A stretch of 64,000 bases of DNA, from the NCBI GenBank assembly GCA_021904315.1, contig CM038916.1:13295065-13359064 (forward strand), written 5' to 3'. The translations under genes were made by a program, and so were the position numbers. Below are positions 10,905-21,015 of the stretch, piece after piece. The notes under the pieces were generated by a model. That model had not been told where the DNA came from, searched no databases, and saw only the letters and a list, made by a program, of their open reading frames with translations. How positions within the stretch are numbered: position 1 is the first letter of the stretch; each line of letters begins with the position of its first letter. This stretch comes from Sphagnum magellanicum (taxonomy: Eukaryota; Streptophyta; Sphagnopsida; Sphagnales; Sphagnaceae).

Positions 10905-12880
10905 GAGGGAACTTACTTTCAAGCTCCCGCTCTGCCCTCTCACTTTTGGCCCCCGCTTTTACCCTTCTGTTTCAAACACTTTCTCCTAGCATCTTCTTCT
11001 TCTCAAGTAGAAGAAAACAAAACAAAACAAAGAAAAAAAAACCATAGAGAAAAAAAGAAATGTAGAGAAGGGAAAGAGCTTTCCTTTAAGCTCTCGTACT
11101 GTTGCAACCCTAGCCTTGGCTTGCGACCAAGGCAAGGGGGGGGTTATAAGGTTGTGGGCCTAGTAGTAGACTCGGGAGTCACATCACATGCTCTCGGGAG
11201 TGCAAAGAGTCCAGAGAGTGTGAGGGAGTGAACCCTCACACTCCCAAGTGAACTCCCACGTTGGGAGTTGGTGAGAGTTGGAGTCCCAAAGGGACTCCCG
11301 GAACTTCAAAGAGCGTTTTGAGGGGTCAAAACTCCATGACTTGTTGCGTTCTTTATGTCAATGGAAATGTCTTGAAGTGTAGATGTCCAAAATGGGCTCG
11401 CATTGTTCATTTGGACATCTGAAACACAAGTTATGGCCAAAAGAAGGCCCGGGAGTCGAACTCCCAGGAGTCCGCCAGTTTGGACTCCCGACCACTAAAA
11501 GTCAGGAATCGACCCGAAATACTTGGCTGCAGAAAACATGCGACATACCGTTGAAAAGATCTCGACGAGACCTACAACTTTGCTTCAGACAGCGAGTCGA
11601 TCGGAGGTCTGCTCCGAAAGTTATGAAGCCTCAAAGTCGCGGGAGTCCCGAAAATGCGCGATTTCGAGACTCCCATGCGGGAGTCCGGGGAGTCCCGGGA
11701 CAAAATGGCCATTTGGATGCCACCCCCGCGACGAGTCACAGAGTATAATATAAGGGGGAAGTGGTTGGCTTCCCCAAGGGGGGAAGATGTTGGCTTCCCC
11801 ACCAAGGGAGTGAGGTGGTGGCTTACTCCCGAGCCCGGAGTGTGTGTGTGTTCAAAGTGAGTCCGAGTTCACCCGTGGCTTGTCCCAACATCAAAAAGGT
11901 TCCATGATGAGTTCTAAAGGGGAAGGTGATGGTTTCCCCAAGGTCCGGGCCGTGGCTCTTCCTAGCACCAAAGGTGCTCCAACTTTGGACTAACCACTTG
12001 GAGTGGTTCATGGAGGGTCCGTGTGAGTGAGTCAAGCTTGTCCACTCTTCCTAGTCATTCCCGGGGCTTCTAACACGCCCCTCTCACCCCTTTCTAGTGC
12101 TAGAAGTCGGGATTGTGCCCCAAGTTCCAACCGCTTCCGCATCGCCGCATACTTGGACCCTCAAGTGGGTCTACGAGGAACTTGGGAGCGCGACACGTAC
12201 TGCCTTCTCACTTTTGGGTCTTGCTTCTGCCCTTCTGTTTCAAATGCTTTCTCTTGGCATCTTCTTCTTCTCAAGTAGAAGAAAACAAAGCAAAACAAAG
12301 AAAAAAAGAAATGCAGAGAAGGGAGGGAATTTTCCTTCAAGCTCCCGTTTTGCCCTTTCACTTTTGGGTCCCACTTTTGCCCTCCCACTTCTGCCCTTCT
12401 GTTTCAAATGCTTTCCCTTGGCATCTTCTTCTCCTCAAAGAAAAGAAAAGAAAAGAAAAACCATATAGAAAAAAAAAATGCAAAGAAGGGAAGGAGCTTT
12501 CCTTTAAGCTTTCGCTCTGCCCTCTCACTTTTGGCTCCCACTTCTGCCCTCCTGCTTCTGCCCTTCCGTTTCAAACACTTTCTCTTGGCATCTTTTTTTT
12601 CTTAAGTAGAAGAAAAGAAAAGAAAAGAGAAACAAAGAAAAAAAAACCATAGAGAAGAAAAAAAATGCAAAGAAAGGAGGGAGCTTACTTTCAAGCTTTC
12701 GCTCTGCCCTCTCACTTTTGGTTCTTGCTTTTGGCCTCCTATTTCTGCGTTTCTATTTTAAACACTTTCTCTTAGCATCTTCTTCTTTTCAAACAAATTT
12801 TTTAAAAAAAAACATAAAGAAAAAAAAAACCATAAAGAAGAAAAAAAAATGTAAAGAAAAAAAGGAGCTTACCTTTTTTC
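10905..12880. repeat. ~170-bp tandem repeat array, split by a solo LTR
   Basis: The unit contains aagctcccgctctgccctct, cacttttggc, cttctgtttcaaacactttc, tagcatcttcttcttctcaa and an A-rich tail with accatagagaa. Copies begin near 10919, 11086 (continued at 12201), 12340, 12508 and 12694. The second copy is cut at 11099/12201, and removing the inserted element restores the unit exactly. Open frames of 60-180 codons across the array are products of the repeat. Confidence 0.85.
11100..12195. mobile_element. solo LTR, 1096 bp, 5-bp target duplication
   Basis: Starts TGTTGCAACCC and ends GGGAGCGCGACA, so it has TG...CA termini with a short imperfect inverted repeat (TGTYGC/GCGACA). It is flanked by cgtac at 11095-11099 and 12196-12200. 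The flanks rejoin into an uninterrupted copy of the host minisatellite. It has no coding capacity; the interior is full of gggagtc/gactccc words. These are the marks of a solo LTR left after LTR-LTR recombination. The TGTYGCAACCC start is common among Ty3/gypsy LTRs, but the superfamily is my inference. A relative lies at 19834-20652. Confidence 0.85.
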
Positions 12881-12963
12881 TCTCATTTCTACATTTGGGA
12901 TGAAACACTCCTCTTGCTTTCTCCTTTCCACATTCCTCTCCTCAAAGTTCTGTGTTGCTTAAG

Positions 12964-12989
12964 CTCGAGAGCTCTCCCGAGCTCTCGAG
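12964..12989. repeat. 10-bp perfect palindrome arms
   Basis: ctcgagagct and agctctcgag pair exactly around a 6-nt loop (12974-12979). It lies just beyond the minisatellite array. No function suggested. Confidence 0.7.
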
Positions 12990-13009
12990 ATGGAATGAGC
13001 AGGAAATGA

Positions 13010-13092
13010 TGTGAGGGAGGTAGAGGGGGGAGGTAGGTAGGAAGGGGGGGAAGTAGGTAGGAGGGGAAGTAGGTAGGAGGGGAAAATTTTGG
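13010..13092. repeat. G-rich ggtagg/ggggaagt repeat
   Basis: Repeats of gaagtaggtaggagggg with several runs of four or more G. The strand shown could fold into G-quadruplexes. The minus-strand open frame through it is Pro-rich by composition only. Confidence 0.65.
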
Positions 13093-13482
13093 GGCAAAGA
13101 AGGGGGTTGAAAAATCCTTGGGCAGGGGAAGAGTATGTGTTTTCAATTCATCCCCTAAACAGCTTGAACGGCCTTATCCTGAACTGGTGTACTGGTGGCT
13201 GCTGGTTTGCTCCAGCCATGTAATGGCTGTTTTTACTACCTACCTACTAATAACTTGCTTGTGGATTGTCAACAGGTAGGTTGTACCTAACACAACAACT
13301 GAACTAACCACCATCTATGGTTAGCTAGCAAATTGTAACTAGGGACCTGTAGTCGGTCCTTATTTACATATAGTCGTAGTTGTAACTATCTATCCTCTAG
13401 CCCAAAGATAGATAGTCGACTATAGTCGACTACACAGTCGACTACTCTGGCCTTGAATTAGTCAATCGTAGACTGTTGTCGT

Positions 13483-16038
13483 TTACTCATTGCGAGCCCT
13501 CTTCTGAGCGATGGTAAACCCATTCACATCGTGTTGTTGTTGGATGTCATAAGCTACTGATTTCAACATCGCTACTATTTCCATGCCTTCATCTGTTTCG
13601 TCATCTTCGACATCTCCATCAAGATCAAAGTATTTGATGATGTTTGCAGCCGCCTCAGTTGCATCTGTTGCTGACTTCAATGATGCAATCAAGTTGTCGA
13701 CCGTGAATAGGTCTTTGCTTTCCATGTCTTTAATAAATGCCTTATTGAATGCCAAGATCAACAACATCTCAAACTTGGTGTTTCCTAGGTTTTGCCGAAG
13801 CGCATTGTCAATGTGCTTACAGACCGAGAACACGCGTTCTTGCAAGCCGTTGGAATCAGGTGCGCCAAGGTGTCGCACTGCGATGTGCTCTGCGAGGCGG
13901 TGATGCACACCGTTCTTGCGCCACCACTATGACACATTGACGACCTCGCTGACGTAAATCCAGTTGCCTGAGCGGACCTTGTTCTTGTCGATCTCGTCCA
14001 ACTTTTGTTCGTTCAAAAGCCATGCCAACCAGTCCACCTTTAGCAAGATCCACTCCTTGAAAGCTTCGTTCGCCAAATCACTTGGAGTCGCTGTGTTGAG
14101 AGCAACACTTGCTCTACTTTCAATGTCCTGACTAGGTGAACCAACATTGACCATGCCGAACACATCGTCATCGTCGCAAACTTGTACATCAATGTCATCA
14201 TCGTCGAGCGGCACATTACACATCGCGTCAGGCTCGGGTGGTCGGAATGAGCGAGTGGCCTCGTCAACAAGAGCAGACTTGAAGAGCTCCTTGGCATTGT
14301 CAACATTGTCCTTGTACCCGGCTGCACATAGCCATGGCAGGGCCAGTGTTAGCATGACCGGGTCGCATATCATGGCCACCAGTTGTTGATCGCTAGGGAA
14401 TGGGAAATATGAATCCAACTCTTTCTGGATGCGATCCCGCAGCTTGCTGCCGATCACACCCAATTGTTCAGCTCTGACCTTGACCTTGGGCAAGTGGTCC
14501 CATCGTGTTTTGCCATCCCATCGGCCATCGCCACCGTAGCCGTCCTCCTCGTCTGACTGCTCACCAGAACGGGATGACGGCACGATGTTGACGACCGAGT
14601 AAGTCATTTGCCTAGCGGCAATCTTGGTCTTAACAATATTGGGCCAGCTAGCGCTAGCAACCAGTCGCGAGTCGATCTGTGTCGTGAATGATAGGGCGCA
14701 AACTGATCATATGATGGCCTCGACCTCAGCCACGGACTGCCAACGTTCGTCTGATAGCTCGTAGGCGTTGCACACCAACAACTTCTCGTGAGCAAAGTAC
14801 TGGTGCAATGTCCACTTGCACCGTAACGCCTGTTGGTACATGCGCGCGTAGCCTGAAATGCGCGTGTCATTGTCGATGCCAACTTTAATCACATTGTAGC
14901 CGATCTGTTCGTTGCGTTTCTCGTAGTTGATTTTGCGCGACTTGGCTTTCTTGTTCCAAACGTACCCGATCATTCGACGCACGGCCAGGTGCAGGTCCTC
15001 GCATTCTTCGAATGAGTCGACAATCTCCTTGTTAACTGTCCTTTTTCGCTTCCCAGTCGCATGGTCGCAAGCCAAGTTTGCCAAATGCATGTTGCAAGTG
15101 CCATCTGTGTTAACGATTAGTCGACTGGTTGCGAGGGATGTGTTCGTTGTGTCGTTGATCGACAAGAAGATGTCGCTATGGCGGATGCCGTAGCGCTTCA
15201 GGACAGCCATGGCCGCATCGTTGCATGCTTGGGCATTGTGCTCGTCTGGCACAGCCAGGCCAAACGCCAGTTTGTACCGGATCCACGACTGCAGGCCGAT
15301 CCAGTACACTGAGATGCCGAAGAACTGCTTGATCATGGAGTCCCAGCCATCATGGCAGACCACAAGCCAGCCACAGCTGGAACCGGCATACTCGTCGACA
15401 AGTTCGTCATAGCCAACTGGCATGTACATTGCGCGCGCCTTGACAATAAGCGCCTTAACACACATAGTGAACTTGGAAAACATGGAGATGAGCGCGCGAT
15501 TGATCTTACCGGGTGTCATCGGAACGTATGACCCTGGCTTTAGGTACGACGCTGCCTGGATGACCTCATTCAGGTTGACATCGGTGGCAAGCGATAGCGG
15601 CGCCTTGCGGTTGACGACTAGCCGTGCAACAAGTGCATGAACGCGCTCGATGACAACATCATTGCCATTCTTGATGAAGGCGCGAATGTTGTTGTTGCTC
15701 ACGGATGTAGAAGTTGAAGTCAATATTAGTTGTTTGGGTTCAAGCGACTGGTGCTTGCGGGCCAGATGCAAGCTCGGGTGCCTAGAAGCGATGTGTTTGT
15801 GAGCATTGCCAGTTGTGTCATTGTAGATGGCAACCAAGCTGTCCAGGAACTTGTGTGGGCACTTCTTCAGGCACAACAAGCAACAATAAACATACTGGAT
15901 CTTGTTGCGCGTGATTGGCCCATCCTTGACCATGGCGAAGTACTGCCACACCGGCGATGTTTTGTTAGCGCTGATCGGCACAAGCCGCGAGTCAATCGGT
16001 TCATGAGGCGCCTCGTCGACCTTTCCAGACTCCATCAT
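13483..16038 (-). pseudogene. hAT transposase with two in-frame stops
   Basis: Read from ATG 16036-16038, the frame is open for 851 codons to 13483 except for TGA at 14707-14709 and TAG at 13927-13929; no frameshift is needed. Near the N-terminus is a BED-type zinc finger (CCLLC, then HKHIASRH). The central part has the hAT catalytic-core patterns CHDGWDSM, LSINDTTNTSLA and CNMHLANLACDHA. An Asp-rich insert follows (DDDDIDVQVCDDDD). The C-terminus keeps the hAT dimerisation region (SNGLQERVFSVCKHIDNALR). The stops could come from single transitions (CGA to TGA; CAG or TGG to TAG). It could be a recently dead copy, or be expressed in pieces from the three open segments. Confidence 0.88.
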
Positions 16039-17165
16039 TGGTCGAAGCTGAGATGTTGACCGATGGGGCAGGGGACTCCATCATCCATGATAAATTAGTG
16101 ACAACAATTGTGTAGTAGACAGCAGCAATCTGTAGTGTGTTGCGCTCATGAGTCGCAACAGTTTGTAGTTGTCCCACACATCTTTGGTGCGTGTCTTCGG
16201 TGATCCAAGTCTGCCACTCGCCACTCGGTCAGGTGAAGCTCTAGTACTGCAGTCTGCGATTCAACAGCAATGATGGTTCATTGCTAATTTTGTTGTTCAC
16301 ACTCATCCTCATTCTCGGAAGTCCCGCAAGACCTGCAAAAGACAAAGGAGGAAAAAAAAAATTTAATCTTCATCATGCTGCCTGTACCTACCTACCTGCA
16401 TTGCAAAAAATAAACCAACAAAAAAACCCAAAAGAAGTTTATTGTAACGGCTGTAAGGACTAGCTCAGGAGTTGGAGAATTTTTGAGCCTGCAAGCTCCT
16501 TGATTGTTAATAATTCTTAGGGTCTCTTTCCAGTAGGCTACTTTGATCACAGCACACATCTCAGAAACAGCCTAATGGAAAGCTGCTAATATAGGGCCTT
16601 GTTTCTTGCAGAGCTGCAAGTGTTTAAAAAATATGTAGTTGATCATGTTAAGAACTCTAGTTCGAATCATGTTCACATGACAAATAAAAATGGACCTGGG
16701 GCTAAATTGCTTCTTGGAGAGCTGTCATTGTGTTGAAAATATGTAGTAAATCTTGTTAAGAATTCTAAGAACTCATGTTTACATGAAAAAAGGATAGATG
16801 CATATCACTTTATGGTGAACTCGTCACAATTTGACTCACGAGTCACAACTCTAGCATGAGAACTCATCATGCAATTTGGTCAATAATTGATCAGTAAAGC
16901 TGTGAGATGACTGTGAGTGCAGCTAGTATAATGAATAGCCAAAAAACAGAAATTGACAACAGCCTAATGGAAAGATGTTCTTAGTGTGTACCATGGGCAG
17001 TTGTTGCTACAGCAAAAGGTCTCGACTCTCTGATGATCCTACTGCTGCAAGTAGCAACATCTGGGTGCTTCATCATGTAGACGCTGATTCGGCTCGTGTG
17101 TTGTTACTAGTGTGTTGCACTCACGAGTAGCAAGTTACGGTTATTTTGAGTTTTTATTGACCCGA

Positions 17166-17355
17166 CTACAACTGAGTAATAGTCGATTATGACCGTTGCT
17201 CGGTAGTCTAGTCGATTATGACCGTTGCTCTGTAGTCTAATCTATTATGACCGTTGCTCGGTAGTCTAGTCGATTATGACCGTTGCTCTGTAGTCTAATC
17301 TATTATGACCGTTGCTCGGTAGTCTAGTCGACTATCTACGTTGCTCTGTAGTCTA
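17166..17355. repeat. hAT subterminal array, ~30-bp units
   Basis: At least six units of form tagtcgattatgaccgttgc + tcggtagtc. Alternate units differ together: one type has ctcggtagtctagtcga, the other ctctgtagtctaatcta, giving a 60-bp higher-order period. It passes into tagtcgactatctacgtaga near the element end. Subterminal repeats in hAT elements are known transposase binding sites; that role here is inferred. Confidence 0.85.
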
Positions 17356-17430
17356 GTCGACTATCTACGTAGATAGTTGGAGACTATAGTCAGTACATCG
17401 ACTAAAAGCTTCATCGACTACGGGTCCCTG

Positions 17431-18480
17431 ACTGTAACCCAACAGAAAACTATTCCTTGACCACTTACCATCCATCCTTCACGGAGTGCTAGTGGGTGCT
17501 GCTCACCCTAGCCTGCTTTGTGTAGGTGTTTTTCATAACTAGAATGATTGGTGGTGGTCTGCCACTTTGACCACTTGTGATTCTACTTCAATTCATCAAG
17601 CGAATGAAAGTAGTTTGGATCAAATGGAAGTAACTGTGGAACAATAGTGGAAAAACACTCCAATTGGAAACACATGGAATAAGCCCAAATACAAAGACCA
17701 TATCACCCCCACCACCACCACCACAACCACCTTATGGAGACAAGAGTGGAACACCAGCACACCATAAGGGATGGATGGTAGGTGGACACGAAACACTTTT
17801 CCTTTGGGTCCTAGATACACCTAGTCAAACATGGTGTGCAGTTTAGTTTCTGCTTTTTTGACTTGCCTACTAACTACTCACTCTAGTATTATCATATGAG
17901 GTAGGTTAGGAATGCCAGTTGCCATAACTAGCAGGCCTGTATAGGAGGTGGAAGTGTCCACAGTTACTACCATAGTACTCCCCCAAAGAAAATGGTAGCA
18001 AATGTAGTAGAACTGCAACACTAGCAATTTTAGAAATAGGTTTCAACAAACAAATAAGACACAACACCCCTAATAGTAATAAGACACCTTAACCTCCTAT
18101 TTTGCTAATGAATTAAAACCGAGCAATGTTATTATTAACTAACAAAGAAAGAAACAAAAAATGCAATGGAAAAAACACAATAAGGTAGTCAGCATAAAAT
18201 TTAATTGGTTTTTTAATGTAAAAAAATTGCCATTTTTGTGGTTGCCAAAGTGGTGATCTTCAACAAAGTGGTAATAAAATTTCAACAAATTTGGCTAGAA
18301 AAGATAGATAGTGTTATGAAAGTAAAACAAAACCTTCTATAAAAGTTTTGGCTACCTACTGGAACCTAGTATAGAATTTTTGGCACTACCCTTTTTATAA
18401 ATTTGACAATTAAAACCCCCATCTAAACCCACAAGTGGTGTTTACATTTTCCTTCTTCAATTTCATCATGAAAAGAAAAG
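17431..18480. other. spacer between hAT element and LINE
   Basis: Contains an accaccacc run near 17706-17730 and AT-rich sequence after 18000. I see no gene or repeat I can identify. Confidence 0.4.
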
Positions 18481-18920
18481 AAAAGAAAACTAATGCACAG
18501 GACGGGAGTCAGTCAGGGAGGAAGGTAGGCAGGTCGCAACGCAGCAACAGGGGTGGTGAGCTTGGTGGAGGGCCGAGGCGCTTCGGCATCACCTAAGCCA
18601 CCACAACCTACCCGTCTTTTCTTTAGATTTTGGGAGAGGAAGAGCGCCGAAGTGGGGAAGAGGAGGACGAGCGACGGTGTTGCGACGACAAATCCGGGCA
18701 CTCGGGCAGGAAAGTCTGCGAAGAAAATCTACGGAGGTGTGCTGAAAGAGGTCGGGCCCGCCATCGCCACTGTCCTCACTACAACGCTAGCTCGTTGTAG
18801 CAGGAGCGGGAGGAGCCCCCCACCCCGCGTTCATTCACCTGGTACCCCTCCCCTACCCTATCTTTCGTCGGGCTACATTATAGGTAACCTACGTGCTTAG
18901 TAGGCCTACCATTCAAGTCC

Positions 18921-19110
18921 TTTTTTTTTTTTTCTTTTTTTTTCAATTTCTTTTTCATTTCTTTTTTTGAAATAGGTTTTTAAATAATAATCAGAAAACG
19001 AAATTTCATTTCCAAAAAACGAAAAAAATTACTAGGTTTTTTTTTTTTTTTTTTCAATTTCTCTTTCATTTCTTTCTTTTTTGAAATAGGGTTTTAAAAA
19101 AAATAAAATA
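18921..19110. repeat. two copies of a T-rich ~120-bp block
   Basis: A run of T then caatttctttttcatttctt then ttgaaataggttttaaa occurs near 18921 and again near 19039. It lies between the GC-rich leader and LINE ORF1, so it may be part of the LINE 5' untranslated region. Confidence 0.6.
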
Positions 19111-19262
19111 AAATATTTTTTTGGTTTTCTCGTCATCAAATTTCCACAATTTTTCGAGAAAAACCCCAGATTTCTTTATTGAGAAATGGAGGCTTAGCAC
19201 AAACCTGATTTTTTTGAAGAGCGTGGGGATTTTTGAAATTTGAAAAAATTGCCATTGAAATG

Positions 19263-20988
19263 ATGGCCCAGTACGATGCCTCACAGTTTCACCCTCGCAA
19301 TTTGAAATGTGTCCTGAGCCTCGACGGCAAGTAAGCCCAAGCCGTTTGCGCGCTCTACAGCTTGTCAGGAAAAACAAAGGTAAAATAACATCTGGCAATT
19401 ATTGACCATTTTTTCGAAACACTTAACCTGAAGTCTGAGAAAAGCCAGAAGGCACAAACTAACAACGACAACAAGTTAACACGTTGCTTGAACGTGCTCA
19501 AAAGAATTTCGAAGCACAAATTGCACAGTCGCAACAGATCTTTGAGCAGGTCACCAACAACTTTCTGGAACGTATCACAGCAGCCCAACAGTCAACCCCT
19601 ACTGCCAATCATGACAATGAGGTTACAAAACAGTTTGTTAAGGAGGTGGTGGAGGAGTCAGGGGGAAAGTGGGTGGACGTTATGAAGAAGATGGGCAAAC
19701 AAATGGACAACTTTGTTAGCCAAGGTGAGGCCAGGGAACGCTCCACACACTCTTGCAACGCACGCATCATATGATTTGATGAAACAGAAGGCGAGACAGC
19801 ACGGCAACTGCTAGATAAAGTCAATAGTCAGGTTGTCGCAACCCCACTTTGGGGCTAAGTATGAGAATGTAACTCACATTCCCAAAAGTGGGAAAACGGA
19901 ATCCTCTGGGAGTCCCGAAACTTCAGAAGACGATTTGAGGGGTCAAATCTCCTTGCATTAATGAATTATTTATATCAATGGAAAGATCTTGAAGTGTAGA
20001 TGCCCAAAATGGCCTCGCATGGGCCATTTGGACATCTGTAGCCCAAGTTATGGGCAAAAGAAGGGCCGGGAGTCAAACTACCAGTTTGACTCCCGACCAC
20101 TAAAAGTCGGGAATCGACCTCTTCTCAACGTTGCCTGAAGGAGTGCAACACGGCGTTGAAAAGCTCTCGACGAGAGCTACAACTTTAGTTCAGACCTCGT
20201 CCCGATCCGAGTTCAGGGCAAGGAGCTATGAGCGTCCAAAGTCCCGAAACTCCAACCCGGGAGAGTTTCGGGACTCTAACTTGGGAGTCCCGGGAAAAAG
20301 AGCCATTCGGATGTAGCCTTCGTGGTGAGATGTAGAAAATACTATATGGGGGAAGGTGGTGGCTTCCCCTGAGTCCGAGCGGTGGTGAATCTTGTGTGTC
20401 AAAATGCCCGCGATTTGTCCCAACACCCAAGGGTGTTCCCGAATGCTAACTAACCTTCTTGTGGTTGGGTTTGGATGCATATTCGAGCTTGATAATCTAG
20501 TCCCTCTTCCTAGTCTAATCTCGGGACTTTTAGCATGCCCTCTACCCCCTTCTTGTGCTGGAAATCGAGAGCGACCCTCAAATCCTAACTTTTCGCAACT
20601 CTACATAGTTGGACCCTCAAGTGGGTTCAACAAGGGGCTTGGGAGTGCGTCATAGGTTTTACAAGGACAAATGAAGCTAGCCATCAAGGCTGTGGCAGCA
20701 GTGTGCCAGCCCCTCAGTAGGACAACTGAGACCAAGCCTGGGATTGTACGCACACGAGCTGTATTTGTTACTTTTGCTACAACTGAGGACAGAAAAGCTA
20801 TCTGTCAAAACCGTGTAGCCCTGAAAGGTACTCACTGGGGCCTGGAAAAGGATTTGACCAAACAACAGCAACAGCAAAAGAGGGCATCATGGCATCTATT
20901 TGAGAAGGCCAAAGCGGAAAAGAAAAAAACTTACTGGTGTGGTGCAAACCTTTACATCAATGACACTAAAGTCACAGCCCAGCACTAG
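19263..20988 (+). pseudogene. LINE ORF1, broken and split by a solo LTR
   Basis: Starts at ATG 19263-19265 (MAQYDASQFHPRN) and meets TAA after 23 codons. A coiled-coil-like segment is open at 19484-19774 (LLERAQKNFEAQIAQSQQIF). The frame is cut by the element at 19834-20652 and resumes at 20671-20988 with RTRAVFVTFATTEDRKAIC and a Lys-rich end. The later part resembles the nucleic-acid-binding ORF1 region of some LINE clades, by my recognition only. Several stops and at least one frameshift make it non-functional. Confidence 0.6.
19834..20652. mobile_element. second solo LTR of the same family, 819 bp
   Basis: Starts TGTCGCAACCCC and ends GGGAGTGCGTCA. Flanks are caggt (19829-19833) and taggt (20653-20657), a target duplication with one C/T change. 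It shares long phrases with the element at 11100-12195, such as gacatctg...aagttatgg, cgaccactaaaagtc and ttggaccctcaagtgggt. It is about 280 bp shorter, so internal deletions or insertions separate the two. It sits inside LINE ORF1 and is therefore younger than the LINE. Confidence 0.82.
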
Positions 20989-21015
20989 GGGTGTTGGGAC
21001 CAAAGAGCATTACGA

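Larger units (their letters stand above)
13340..17430 (-). mobile_element. near-complete hAT transposon, 4091 bp
   Basis: The left end TAGGGACCTGTAGTCG and the reverse complement of the right end, CAGGGACCCGTAGTCG, form terminal inverted repeats. They are flanked by 8-bp duplications attgtaac (13332-13339) and actgtaac (17431-17438), matching at 7 of 8. The length of the duplication, the AGGGACC terminus and the transposase (BED finger and dimerisation domain) all fit the hAT superfamily. Subterminal regions carry tagtcgacta-type words: a short cluster at 13405-13450 and a long array at 17166-17355. The 1.4 kb right of the transposase start would hold its promoter. Confidence 0.93.

Noticed and set aside
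12113..12652. 179-codon open frame
   Set aside because: It spans the end of a solo LTR and the 170-bp repeat array, so its length comes from the repeat.
18553..18900. Independent 115-residue gene in the GC-rich block
   Set aside because: No domain, no splice context, and it better fits the LINE leader.
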